From Caldilineaceae bacterium (GTDB taxonomy: Bacteria; Chloroflexota; Anaerolineae; Caldilineales; Caldilineaceae), in assembly GCA_026645635.1 (NCBI GenBank), contig JAPKMV010000006.1:1-18337 (forward strand): a DNA stretch of 18,337 nt. The letters are read 5' to 3'. Below, one piece after another: positions 1-8,002 of this stretch. The translations under genes and the position numbers were made by a program. Positions within the stretch are counted from its first letter, which is position 1. Each line of letters starts with the position of its first letter. The notes under the pieces were generated by a model, which worked only from the letters and a program-made list of their open reading frames with translations, ran no database searches and was not told the DNA's origin.

Positions 1-460
1 GCCCGCCTCGGTAAACAAGCACACTGCGTTGCTCCGGTTCCACCACCCAGACTACGTCAACGCCGATGGCGAAATATTCGGCGAGTTTGGCCTGCAGATC
101 GCCCCAGCGGTCGGTGGGCGACACGACCTCGACCACCAGTTCGGGCGCCACTCGGAGAAAGCCACGCTCCAGCACCGGCAGCCGTCGCCGTGAGACAAAA
201 GCAACGTCCATCGCGCGGACAGTGTCGGGCTGCCGGCTGGTATAGATGCCAGATTCCGCACCGATGACCCAGCCGAGCCGGTATTCTGCATTGAAGTTGC
301 CCAGCCTGCGCCCAATTTCAAAGACGATGAACGCGTGCAGATTTTGGGTTGGACTCATGGGGATGATCCTTCCGTCGATCAATTCCGCCGGGCCGATGTC
401 GCCCAGCGCGAGCAGTTCTTCGCCGGTGATTGTCGCTGCTTCGAGTGTTGCTGCCACCAT
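1..460 (-). CDS. Uma2 family endonuclease (DUF820), 3' end cut by window edge
   Basis: The frame starting at the ATG at 460 stays open to the left edge, giving about 153 residues of a family usually 180-200 long. It shows the Uma2 pattern: an N-terminal helical part ending in LIDGRIIPMSP, an acidic residue in the strand MDVAFV (about D85), Glu in LVVEVVSPTDRWGD (about E111), Lys in DLQAKLAEYF (about K125) and the closing strand VDVVWVVEP. These fit a PD-(D/E)XK-type active site. Members are predicted restriction-like endonucleases, often present in many copies in Chloroflexota and cyanobacteria, and their biological role is not settled. GAGGAG lies about 11 nt before the ATG. It is downstream of the RelE-like/helicase gene on the same strand, about 200 bp away, with a double hairpin between them, so co-transcription is uncertain. 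Family assignment is firm; activity is inferred. Confidence 0.85.
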   Translation of the reverse strand, partial: MVAATLEAATITGEELLALGDIGPAELIDGRIIPMSPTQNLHAFIVFEIGRRLGNFNAEYRLGWVIGAESGIYTSRQPDTVRAMDVAFVSRRRLPVLERGFLRVAPELVVEVVSPTDRWGDLQAKLAEYFAIGVDVVWVVEPEQRSVLVYRGG

Positions 461-563
461 CGTGATTTCTTCTCCTCAGACCGCCACACCTTGCGGGCAA
501 TCTGACGGGCACAGTGTACCACATCTGCACAAGCAAAGTGATGGGCAATTGAAACCCATGACC

Positions 564-625
564 GTAGGTGCGGTTTCCAACCGCACGGGTCCTCGCCGCC
601 ACGTGCGGTTAAAAACCGCACCTAC
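564..625. repeat. Nested palindromic double-hairpin repeat (GTGCGGTT word)
   Basis: The outer arms GTAGGTGCGGTT (564-575) and AACCGCACCTAC (614-625) are perfectly complementary over 12 bp. Inside, each half also folds alone: GTGCGGTT/AACCGCAC at 568-586 and again at 603-621. The unit can therefore form one long cruciform or two short hairpins. It lies about 40 bp past the stop of the helicase fusion gene and upstream of the Uma2 gene. It resembles a REP/BIME-type intergenic repeat. There is no T-run, so it is not a classic intrinsic terminator. Confidence 0.8.
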
Positions 626-663
626 GTCACTGGCTTTGCGGCTTGGCGTGAGCCAGATTTCCA

Positions 664-3600
664 TCACGGGAGTTCTTCATCGCCGGAGGCGGCAAGCTCG
701 GCGGTCAGCGCCTGCAACTGGTCGGCGAGGCGCTGCCGCTCCGCCGGGGTCAGGCGCTCCTGCTTGGTGCGGAGTTGTTCGGCCAGCCGCGCCAGCTTGA
801 CCGCCACCGACAGCTCCTCCGGGATCGCCGCGCCGCTCTTGCGCAGCAGATGGAACGCGCGCTCCAGGTCGCCGGCGAGGCGCGCTTGGGCGATGGCCAG
901 TTCCATCTGCCCCAGTTTCTCCCACGCCAGCGATGCAGTCGCCGGCTCCTCGTTGTACGCGGCGATGAAGGCTGCGAAGTGCAGCAGCGGCTCCGCGTCT
1001 GCCTCCACCTTCCAGCGCGGCCCCAGCGCCAGCTCGACCCGGTTCTCCAAATCCCACAGATGCTCGTCCAACGCAGCGTAAGGCGCCAGGGAGGTGTACT
1101 CCTGTGCGGTCAGCGCCCAGCCGTAGTAATCGTCGTAGTGGCTGCCGAGCCGGGCGAAGGACTCCTCCAGCCAGAGCAGCGGCAGCGCCAGCGCACGGCT
1201 GTCCGGGCGGAGTGGCGCCACCGTGCGCAAATAACGCTGCACCGCGGTGACAAGCCGCCGCGCCGCCGCCGGGTCGCCGCCGCCGGGCGGGATCTCCGCA
1301 TAGCGCGCGGCGACGATGGAAGCCAACTGCTGCCCGGTTTCGTCGCCCTGGCGGTCGAGCACGGCGGCCAGTTCATCAAACAGCGCGGCCAGTTGGCCCG
1401 CATGGGGTGCGCGCTGTCCGGCCAACGTCACGCCCCACTGCCAGCCGTAGGCCAGCAGCGCCTCGTCAACCTGCGCGGTCAGCCGGGCATCGCCAGCCGC
1501 CATGATTGTTTCAGCCAGGTCGCGCAACTGCGCGTAGGCCACGCCATCGCCGTCGCTGGCAGCGGTCTGGCGCGCCTGCCCCAGCGCCTGTGTGAGCAGA
1601 CTAGCCGCTGTGGTCTGTTGCTGCCGCTGCTGGTCTTCCGCGTCGGCCAGCAGTTCCGGGTCACCGTGGGCCTCGGCCAGCGCCAGCGCCGATTGATTCA
1701 GGCTGATCGCGCCACGCAGATCGCCGGTGGCCAGCAGCGCCTCTGCCTCGTGCAGGAAGGAACGGATGTACTGTTCTTCTGCCTCCCGCGCAAGGGCACG
1801 GTCTTCCATCTGCAAGGCAAAGTCGTAGGCGCGGCGATTGCGCCGCCGCGCCTGCTCCCAGCGCCCGCGATCCAGCAGATCATCCACCTCGTCGAGCAGA
1901 CCCTCCACGACCTCGATCTCGGACATCTCCTCCGTGCGCAGCAGATCCAGCAGGCTCTCCCAGGTGATGACGTGGTAGCCATCCAGACTGGCGGGATCGC
2001 CGAAGCCGAGGTCGGCCAGCACCGGCGCGGTCGGCTCGTCGAGGAGGATCAGCTTGTCGGTGGAGCGGCTGAGCGCCACGCGCATGGTGTCGAAGAGGCG
2101 GCGCGCCTCCAGATGTGGCAGATTGCTGGCTAGTTCATCGGACAGGCGGACCGCACGCTGGTAGGTCTCGTTCAACCCGTGAATGAGCACCGTGTTGCGT
2201 TCCAGCCCCTTGATCTCGCGGGCGAGAAAGATGACTTCGTCCGCTCTGGCAACTGCGGCGTCGTCGGGCGCGCCCAGCGCAGGCAGCAATTGTTCCGTCA
2301 GGTCCACGAGCGCCCGCCCCGGCAAGTTGGTCAGTTCGGCAGCAAGCGAGCGCCACCGTTTCAGCCCGGCGCCGGCAAGGGCAAGCGCATCTTCCGGCAG
2401 CGGGCAAATCAGCAAGCGGCCGTGCTCCTCGCCGGTGACAGCATGGCTCTGCGCCAGGGTCACGCCGCCGTCGTCGATGAAGCTCTGGCGATTGGCGCTG
2501 GGGCGCAGCTCTTTGGGGAGGTGGGCGTAGAAAGCCCATGCGTTGTCGATCACCCGCGCCAGGTTGCGCGGGGAGCGGCGCTGATGGCGGAACTCGAACT
2601 CCGCCGGGTCTTCCTGCAGCACGGCGCGCAGGAGATCCTTGCTTTCGCCCCAGTCGAAGCTGCTCGGTTGGACGATCTGCGATTCGTCGCCGGCCACGGC
2701 CAGCACCAGGGGCGCATCGGGCTGACGCTGCAAGCGGGCATGGGCGACTTCCGCCACGAGCAACTGCTGGAGCATCGTCAGATCCTGCACTTCGTCGACG
2801 ATGATGGCATCGACGTTGCGCAGCCAGGCGGGCAAACGGTGCGGGGTGAGCTGCGCCAGCGCCTTCGCCGCCAGACGCTGGTCGAGGAAGAAGCGGCTGT
2901 CGCGCAGCCTATCGGCCAGTTTGACGGCGCTTTCAGCCAGCGGCAGCGACAAGTCGCGCCGGCGGGCGTAATCTTCCGAGCGCACCACGCCGCCGGGAAA
3001 GAAATCGGCCAGGATGGCGTCGTCCGCGGGCGTGTAACCCGCCGGCAGTGCGCGCCCAAAGAGATAGGCGCGCAGCTCGGTGTAGAAGGTTTGCGGATAG
3101 CGCCGCCACTGGCCCACCGAAGCCGGTTGCTGCATCTCCAAGAAACGGATGAAATCGCGCAGGTCGGCGAAGGGGTCGGCGTGGGGCGTTTGGGCGTGCA
3201 GCAGGTCGCCGAGCAGTTCATGATAGGTGCGCAGATGGATGCGCCCTTCCAGGTCCAGGTTCTGCGCCTGAAGAAAATCGCGCGCCGCGCGGCGCAGCCG
3301 GCTGGTGTAGGTCAGATAGAGCACGTTGCCGAGGTCGCCGCGCCCGGCCAGGTCGCGCACCAAGTAGAAGAGCGAGACGGTCTTGCCGCTGCCCGGCAGC
3401 CCCTTGATTGTCGCCACGGAGACGCGGCGCCGGCTCAGCAGATAGCTGACCTCACGCTGTTCGTCGAAGCGCGGGTCGAGGCTGGCGACTGGCAGTTCCT
3501 CGAACTCGTCCAGGCTGCGCAGGTCGATGGGGTCGTCGGTCTCGTCGTGGTGGCGGATCGAATGAACCAGGATCGTATGGTTTGGCTCTTCGTCGGTCAA

Positions 3601-3834
3601 GGTCTCCGCCAGCGCACTCTCGCTCAGCGGAATCCACCAAAGGTAGTAGTGATAGCCTTGCACCGGCGTGCGCCGCCACCGGTGATTGTGGCCGGTGGTG
3701 CTCTTGACGCTGGGCGTGCGCCCGCGTGCGCCCAGCAGCACCTGAGACCAGGTGGCCTTGCGCCGGATGGCCGGCGGCAGGTGCGCGGCGCTGTCGTCGT
3801 AGCTGTGATGTTTGAGCAGGCGGTAGCCGGGCAT
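664..3834 (-). CDS. RelE/ParE-like domain fused to superfamily I (UvrD/Rep-like) helicase with helical tail
   Basis: The 1056-residue protein has three parts. Residues 1-95 look like a RelE/ParE toxin fold: a first strand and helix, then RWRRTPVQGYHYYLWW (52-67) and TILVHSIRHHDE (87-98), matching the 'R..V..YR..Y' and final 'hR..' strands. Residues 130-600 hold superfamily I helicase motifs: Walker A GLPGSGKT (145-152), motif II IIVDEVQD (344-351), motif III AGDESQ (381-386), a HQRRSPRNLARVI segment resembling motif IV (417-429), motif V-like AREIKGLERNTVLIHG (538-553) and motif VI-like RVALSRSTDKLILLDE (585-600). Residues from about 620 to the end are Ala/Leu/Glu-rich helices resembling TPR repeats. 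The helicase call is firm. The RelE-like call rests on pattern only. No antitoxin gene is adjacent. The ATG at 3834 has only a weak upstream GGAAG. Role unknown; repair, RNA surveillance or phage defence are all possible. Confidence 0.85.
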   Translation of the reverse strand: MPGYRLLKHHSYDDSAAHLPPAIRRKATWSQVLLGARGRTPSVKSTTGHNHRWRRTPVQGYHYYLWWIPLSESALAETLTDEEPNHTILVHSIRHHDETDDPIDLRSLDEFEELPVASLDPRFDEQREVSYLLSRRRVSVATIKGLPGSGKTVSLFYLVRDLAGRGDLGNVLYLTYTSRLRRAARDFLQAQNLDLEGRIHLRTYHELLGDLLHAQTPHADPFADLRDFIRFLEMQQPASVGQWRRYPQTFYTELRAYLFGRALPAGYTPADDAILADFFPGGVVRSEDYARRRDLSLPLAESAVKLADRLRDSRFFLDQRLAAKALAQLTPHRLPAWLRNVDAIIVDEVQDLTMLQQLLVAEVAHARLQRQPDAPLVLAVAGDESQIVQPSSFDWGESKDLLRAVLQEDPAEFEFRHQRRSPRNLARVIDNAWAFYAHLPKELRPSANRQSFIDDGGVTLAQSHAVTGEEHGRLLICPLPEDALALAGAGLKRWRSLAAELTNLPGRALVDLTEQLLPALGAPDDAAVARADEVIFLAREIKGLERNTVLIHGLNETYQRAVRLSDELASNLPHLEARRLFDTMRVALSRSTDKLILLDEPTAPVLADLGFGDPASLDGYHVITWESLLDLLRTEEMSEIEVVEGLLDEVDDLLDRGRWEQARRRNRRAYDFALQMEDRALAREAEEQYIRSFLHEAEALLATGDLRGAISLNQSALALAEAHGDPELLADAEDQQRQQQTTAASLLTQALGQARQTAASDGDGVAYAQLRDLAETIMAAGDARLTAQVDEALLAYGWQWGVTLAGQRAPHAGQLAALFDELAAVLDRQGDETGQQLASIVAARYAEIPPGGGDPAAARRLVTAVQRYLRTVAPLRPDSRALALPLLWLEESFARLGSHYDDYYGWALTAQEYTSLAPYAALDEHLWDLENRVELALGPRWKVEADAEPLLHFAAFIAAYNEEPATASLAWEKLGQMELAIAQARLAGDLERAFHLLRKSGAAIPEELSVAVKLARLAEQLRTKQERLTPAERQRLADQLQALTAELAASGDEELP

Positions 3835-3864
3835 GGATCGTTATGACGCTTCCGTACAGTCGAT

Positions 3865-3890
3865 GCGGGGGCGCACGTGCACGCCCCCGC
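3865..3890. promoter_or_regulatory. GC-rich inverted repeat upstream of the helicase fusion gene
   Basis: GCGGGGGCG (3865-3873) and CGCCCCCGC (3882-3890) are perfect 9-bp arms around an 8-nt centre containing CACGTG. It lies about 30 nt before the ATG of the helicase fusion gene. It could be an operator, a 5'-UTR hairpin or a read-through terminator for the upstream peptidase remnant. No T-run follows on either strand. Confidence 0.45.
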
Positions 3891-3942
3891 TGGCGTCAAT
3901 TGTACACGAAGTCTGCACGTAGACATAAGCGCGGCGAACTCA

Positions 3943-3969
3943 GTGGGGCGATTGGCCCAATCGCCCCAC
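3943..3969 (-). terminator. Perfect hairpin just 3' of the M16 peptidase remnant
   Basis: GTGGGGCGATT (3943-3953) pairs perfectly with AATCGCCCCAC (3959-3969), with one further G-C pair toward a 3-nt loop. It begins 4 nt past the TAG of the M16 remnant on the minus strand. The position and strong stem suggest a terminator or 3'-end stabiliser. No U-tract follows, so factor-independent termination is uncertain. Confidence 0.5.
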
Positions 3970-3973
3970 TGCA

Positions 3974-4812
3974 CTACGGTTCCGGCAGGATGCGAATGAT
4001 GGCCATGGGGCGAGCGAAATAGCGCTGCACGACGCGCTGCACTTCCTCGGCGGTAACGCTCTCGAGCGCGGATGTCGCCTGCGCTCGCCACCCAGGGTCG
4101 CCGTGCACCAGCAGCCCTTTCCCCGACTCTGCAGCGCGTCCCAGCGGCTGGTCGAGCAGGCGCTGGTTCTGGCCAATGAGTGCATTTTGCGCCAGCGCCA
4201 GCTCCTCTTGGGTCACCGGCTCATCCATCTGCAACTCGATCAAGCGCAGAATCTCGGCAACGGTGGCATCCGCCCGGCTGGGCTGGACGACGGCCCCGGC
4301 AAGCAGCAGGCCGTCGCCACGTGTGGGGATGTGGTTGCCGAAGCTGGAGTACGCCCAGCCGTTGCGCTGACGCAGCACCACGTCGATCCGCCCACCGAGC
4401 ACATACGCGGCGAGCTGCGCCGCGGCTGCCTCCGTACTGTCATGCGCAGGCCCGGGCGCGGCCACCAACAGCCAGGCCTGCCGCCCAGCGCGGCAATGTA
4501 GGGCATGATGTCGTCGCGCGTGCGCGTCGCCGTCCCCTTGAAAACCATGTGTTCAAAGAAGTGGGCGATGCCGTTGTTGGCCGCCGATTCGTTGATCGAG
4601 CCGACGCTGACCCACATATCGACCGTCGCGCTCTGGGCGCCGGGCAGCGGTGCGACGAGCACCTCCAGCCCATTGTCGAGCACGCGCCGCTCGATCCGGG
4701 GCATTGCTACGGTCAGATCCTGACCGCGCGCCATCGGCGCCGGCGTGCAAAGCGCAACAATCGCGCTGAGCAGCAGGGCGAAAGATATGAGGCGAAACGT
4801 TTGTGATGCCAT
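3974..4812 (-). pseudogene. M16 family zinc peptidase, internally deleted and frameshifted
   Basis: The ATG at 4812 follows GGAGGAAG and opens a secreted protein: a signal peptide (residues 1-30, hydrophobic LISFALLLSAIVAL), then the M16 N-terminal domain with LDNGLEVLV and the zinc motif HFFEH followed by MVFKGTATRTRDD. Just after IAALGG (near 4490) the match breaks. About 30-50 nt on, in another frame, a typical M16 C-terminal domain starts at WLLVAAPGPAHDSTEAAAAQL and runs to the TAG at 3974. About 200 residues are missing, including the second-half zinc glutamate region and the start of the second domain. The first frame reads on to 4240 as unrelated sequence. Both halves are family-like, so this is best read as one gene damaged by a deletion; an assembly error is the alternative. 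It lies downstream of recF, 70 bp away. Confidence 0.8.
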
Positions 4813-4882
4813 ACTTCCTCCAGGGGTCGAACGGGTTGGAAACTTGGCGAAAGTCGATGCGGCGTGCGTAGTGCAACGTTGT

Positions 4883-6112
4883 TTACGGTGGCGTCACCTC
4901 CTGCACTGCGCCGGCGGTCACATGCAAACACTGGGAGCGGTCGCGCAGTTCCGGCGTAAAATCGTCCCAGTCCGTAGTCGAGATGATCGCCTGGGGCACG
5001 CCCTCCAGCACGGCCAAAAGCGTGCTGCGGCGCTGTGCGTCCAGTTCGCTCATCACGTCATCCAGCAGCAGCAGCGGCGCCTCGCCCGTGGCTTCGGTCA
5101 TCATCAGCAGTTCGGCCAACTTGAGCGCCAGGGCCGCGCTGCGCTGCTGGCCGCGGCTGCCGTAGAGCCGCAGGTCGCGGCCGTTGGCCAGCAGGCGCAG
5201 GTCGTCGCGGTGCGGGCCATAAAGCGTGTTGCCCGCGGCTAATTCCCGGCTGCGCCGGCTCTCCAGCTTGGCCAGATAGTGCCGGGCGACCTCTCTATTT
5301 TCCAACAGGCCGGGGCGTTCGTCAATGGGTGATCCGCTGCGCAGGAACTCATAGGCGGTGGGTGTGTAGGCGCCCGGGTTGAAACTGGGCGCGTAGTGCA
5401 GCGTCAGCGTCTCGCGGCCGCTGCTCAACTCGGCGTGGCGCGCCTGGGCCGCCACGGCCAGTTCCTGGACGAAATTGTGGCGTCGCGTCACCACCGCCGC
5501 GCCATGCTGGACGAGCTTCTCGTCCCAGAAGCCGAGCTGCGCGGCCACCACCGGCGCGTTGGCCGGCAGTTCCTGGTCGCGCAGGGACTTGAGCAGGCTG
5601 TTGCGCTGGGTGAGCACCTGCTGGTAGGCCGAGAGCGCCCGGCAATAGGCGCGGTCGATCTGGCAGAGGGCGATGTCGAGATAGCGCCGCCGCTCGCTCG
5701 GCCCGCCGTCGATCAGGCGGATGTCTTCGGGCAGGAAGAGCACCGCGCGCAGCACGCCCACCAGGTCCATGCTGCGCCGCGCCGCGCCGTTGATCTTGAT
5801 CTGCTTGGTGAAGTTGACGCCGTCCCCGCGCGCGGTCAGCACGATCTCCAATTCTAGCGGGCGCCCGCCGGCCTCCGCCTGTGCGGTCAGTCGCGCATAA
5901 GGGATCGGCTCTTCGGCTGCGCCCCAGCCGACTACCTCGCGCTCGGTCTGCGCGTGGACGGGTTTGCTGGTGGCCAGAAAGAAGATCGCCTCCAGCAGGT
6001 TGGTCTTGCCCTGGGCGTTCTGGCCTTGCAGCAGCGTCACCGGCCCCTCGAAAGCCAGGTCCAGATGGCGGTAGTTGCGGAAGTGGGTGAGGGTGAGACG
6101 GTGCAGGCGCAT
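4883..6112 (-). CDS. recF: DNA replication and repair protein RecF
   Basis: RecF is an SMC-like ATPase that binds gapped DNA and, with RecO and RecR, loads RecA. The 409-residue product begins MRLHRLTLTHFRNY, the typical RecF start, followed by Walker A GQNAQGKT (30-37). FLPEDIRLIDGGPSERRRYLD (about 127-146) is a conserved RecF stretch. The ABC signature SRGQQR lies at 319-324, Walker B LLLLDD near 347-352 and the D-loop SELD at 355-358. Length is slightly above the usual 360-390. It starts 12 bp after holA on the same strand, so the two are probably co-transcribed; RecF and a polymerase clamp-loader subunit fit a replication/repair operon. The usual dnaA-dnaN-recF neighbourhood is absent here. 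Confidence 0.96.
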   Translation of the reverse strand: MRLHRLTLTHFRNYRHLDLAFEGPVTLLQGQNAQGKTNLLEAIFFLATSKPVHAQTEREVVGWGAAEEPIPYARLTAQAEAGGRPLELEIVLTARGDGVNFTKQIKINGAARRSMDLVGVLRAVLFLPEDIRLIDGGPSERRRYLDIALCQIDRAYCRALSAYQQVLTQRNSLLKSLRDQELPANAPVVAAQLGFWDEKLVQHGAAVVTRRHNFVQELAVAAQARHAELSSGRETLTLHYAPSFNPGAYTPTAYEFLRSGSPIDERPGLLENREVARHYLAKLESRRSRELAAGNTLYGPHRDDLRLLANGRDLRLYGSRGQQRSAALALKLAELLMMTEATGEAPLLLLDDVMSELDAQRRSTLLAVLEGVPQAIISTTDWDDFTPELRDRSQCLHVTAGAVQEVTPP

Positions 6113-6124
6113 GATGTGGGCGGC

Positions 6125-7168
6125 TCAGGCTTTGCGGGTGAGTTCCGCCACGAGCAGGTCGAGTTCGGTGTCCTGGTTGGCGCCGGTCTTCATGGCCATG
6201 TCCGCTTCGAGCAGCGCGGCCATCACCGCTTCCAGTTCGGCGAAGGTGTAGCGCGGGGCAAGCTGCATCGCCTTGCGCACGGGGTAAGGGTTCTCGCCCA
6301 GCCGTTTGGCGATGGCGTTCTCGTCGTTGTCGCTCTGCAGCGCCGTCTTGACCAGGATCAGCAGGCGATACTGGCGGGCAATCGCCGCCAGCAGGCCGAT
6401 GGGGCTTTCCTCGTTGCGCCGCAGTTCGCGGAGCGCACGCATGGCCATGCGCGGGTTGCGCTGCCCCAGCCCGTCGGTGAGATTCCAGATCAACTCTTCG
6501 CTGGCGTCGCTAACCATGGCGCGCACGTCCTGCGCGGTGATGGGGCGGCCCAGCGCGTAGAGCGAGAGCTTCTCCAACTCGTTGTCCAACTGGCGCAGGT
6601 TCGGCCCGACAAAGTCGACCAGCACGGCGACGGCATCGCCGCCGATAGCGATCTTGCGGGCGCGGGCGCGCTGCTGAATCCAGCCCGGCAGTGTGCGCTT
6701 GGGGTCGGGTGTGGCCAGTTCCTCGCTCTGGATCACGCCAGCCTTGATCAGCGCCTCCAGCCCCGGGACCTTGCGCGCCTGGCTGTCCGCGCCCGCGGTG
6801 AAGCCCTTCCACAGCCCGCGGCGCTTATCCACCGCATTGTCCACGAAGATCAGGTCGCAGGTGTCGGGCACGTCGCCCAGGCGCGTCAGCAGGTCGGCCG
6901 CTTCGCTGTAAGCCGCGCTTTCAGCGGACTTGCTCTGGCTCATGCGCTTGTCCAGGTGATCCAGGTAGCCGCGCACGATGACGAGCCGCTTGTCCGCCAG
7001 GAAGGGCATCAGCAGCGCCTCGCCGAGGATGGCTGCCGCGGATGTCTGCCCGCCGGTCAGCTCCGCCGTGTTGAGGCTGGCCATCTCCGGGTCGCCCAGC
7101 GCGGCCTTTGCCGCGGCCAGCCGTTCGGCGGCCAGGTATTCGTCAGCGTTCAGCAGTAGTAGGACCAT
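6125..7168 (-). CDS. holA: DNA polymerase III subunit delta (HolA)
   Basis: HolA is the clamp-loader subunit that opens the beta sliding clamp. The 347-residue product shows the family layout: N-terminal MVLLLLNADEYLAAERLAAAK, the region around FLADKRLVIVRGYLDHLDKR, a central helical part with FVGPNLRQLDNELEKLSLYA (about 200-220) and the C-terminal helical domain with RNPRMAMRALRELRRNEESP and IARQYRLLILVK. Length is normal for the family. The ATG at 7168 has no convincing Shine-Dalgarno sequence (CCCAGTAGCTC precedes it). The 5' side abuts a large inverted-repeat region at 7189-7426, so its promoter must lie within or beyond that element, or transcription reads through from upstream. It is followed by recF after 12 bp. 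Confidence 0.93.
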   Translation of the reverse strand: MVLLLLNADEYLAAERLAAAKAALGDPEMASLNTAELTGGQTSAAAILGEALLMPFLADKRLVIVRGYLDHLDKRMSQSKSAESAAYSEAADLLTRLGDVPDTCDLIFVDNAVDKRRGLWKGFTAGADSQARKVPGLEALIKAGVIQSEELATPDPKRTLPGWIQQRARARKIAIGGDAVAVLVDFVGPNLRQLDNELEKLSLYALGRPITAQDVRAMVSDASEELIWNLTDGLGQRNPRMAMRALRELRRNEESPIGLLAAIARQYRLLILVKTALQSDNDENAIAKRLGENPYPVRKAMQLAPRYTFAELEAVMAALLEADMAMKTGANQDTELDLLVAELTRKA

Positions 7169-7188
7169 GAGCTACTGGGAAAAGTACT

Positions 7189-7426
7189 ACACAGAGGGCA
7201 CGGAGGGGACACGGAGAGCACAGAGAAAGAGAGACTGCAAGAGAAGTCCTTTTGACGCAGAGGCGCAGAGTGGCAGAGGTGCGCAGAGGAGAAGCACGGC
7301 CCTATCTGCATGCATTTCTCTGCGTGTCTCTGCATCTCTGCGCCTCTGCGTCAAATCATCTGTCGTCACGACCAGTTTCTCCGTGCTCTCTCCGCGCCCT
7401 CCGTGTATTCTCTGCGTCCTCTGTGT
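7189..7426. repeat. Large imperfect inverted repeat of CTCTGCG/CACGGAGG words
   Basis: Outer arms ACACAGAGG (7189-7197) and CCTCTGTGT (7418-7426) are complementary. Inner arms TGACGCAGAGGCGCAGAG (7253-7270) and CTCTGCGCCTCTGCGTCA (7336-7353) are an exact 18-bp match. The stretches between are more copies of the same purine-rich words on the left (CACGGAG, CACAGAG, GCAGAGG) and their complements on the right. The whole can fold into one long, interrupted stem. It fills the gap between holA and the DUF6391-like gene, beginning 10 bp past the latter's stop. No coding potential is convincing here. Confidence 0.85.
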
Positions 7427-7435
7427 CCCATCTTT

Positions 7436-7924
7436 CTACGCAAACTCCACGCGCACGGCCTTGACGAAGCCGCCGCTGAGCGGGCGGATATCCTTGATCC
7501 AACAGTCGCTGACCGCGGCCAGGGTGGTGTAGCGCTGCACGCGCAGGCCCAACGGCTGCGCCACGACCAGGGCCGGCATGACCAGCGCCAGCCCGCCGGC
7601 AAAGCGCGCCAGCGGATCGCGGCTGCGCCCACCGCCCACGATGGCCGCAGTGGTCGCCAGCAGCGCGGTGACTGCCAGGTTCGTGCCGCAGTTGGGGTGA
7701 ATGGCCAGTTCCGCCTGCCCGCTCTGCAGTTGCAGCAGCGCATCGCTCACCCCGCGGCGCACCGTCTCCAGCGGCAGGTCGCCGAAGATGGTGAAGCCGC
7801 CCGGATCGCTGTAACCAGCCATGCGCCGGTGGGGGAAGCGCGCCGCCAGCACATGCAGCGTGGCGTGCTCAATCGCATGATGCTGCCGCGTGCGGCGGAT
7901 GAGATTCCTGACAGTCGTGAGCAT
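7436..7924 (-). CDS. DUF6391-like membrane protein
   Basis: From the ATG at 7924 the product is 162 residues. It begins MLTTVRNLIRRTRQHHAIEHATLHVL, followed by RMAGYSDPGGFTIFGDL, then LAIHPNCGTNLAV. The H..EH.T.H and HPNCGTN motifs are those I associate with DUF6391, a small family in Chloroflexota and cyanobacteria of unknown function. Two hydrophobic stretches (LAVTALLATTAAIVGG and FAGGLALVMPALVVA) suggest membrane segments. The conserved His, Glu and Cys could bind metal, but this is speculation. I chose 7924 because GAGGTG sits just upstream; a TTG in frame at 7948 lies inside the AATCTC repeat and is less likely. It follows tkt on the same strand after about 80 bp. Confidence 0.75.
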   Translation of the reverse strand: MLTTVRNLIRRTRQHHAIEHATLHVLAARFPHRRMAGYSDPGGFTIFGDLPLETVRRGVSDALLQLQSGQAELAIHPNCGTNLAVTALLATTAAIVGGGRSRDPLARFAGGLALVMPALVVAQPLGLRVQRYTTLAAVSDCWIKDIRPLSGGFVKAVRVEFA

Positions 7925-7939
7925 GTTCACCTCGCAGAC

Positions 7940-8002
7940 AATCTCCAATCTCCTAATCTCTAATCTCTTAATCTCTCAATCGCAGAGATTAGAGATTGGA
8001 GA

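Noticed and set aside
664..3834. Classic type II toxin-antitoxin locus
   Set aside because: No small antitoxin gene lies beside the RelE-like segment, which is part of a 1056-residue helicase chain; it is reported as a fusion instead.
2179..3846. 555-codon plus-strand open frame opposite the helicase fusion gene (with another at 775-2133)
   Set aside because: The opposite strand has clear helicase motifs; the plus-strand product is Gln/Arg/Val/Gly-rich without recognisable domains.
3974..4812. Programmed ribosomal frameshift in the M16 gene
   Set aside because: There is no slippery heptamer at the join, and about 200 residues of the family core are missing, which a frameshift alone cannot explain.
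6978..7532. Open frames through the 7189-7426 repeat on both strands
   Set aside because: Their sequence is the translated repeat words (Ser/Leu/Arg/Cys runs); there is no start signal or family similarity.
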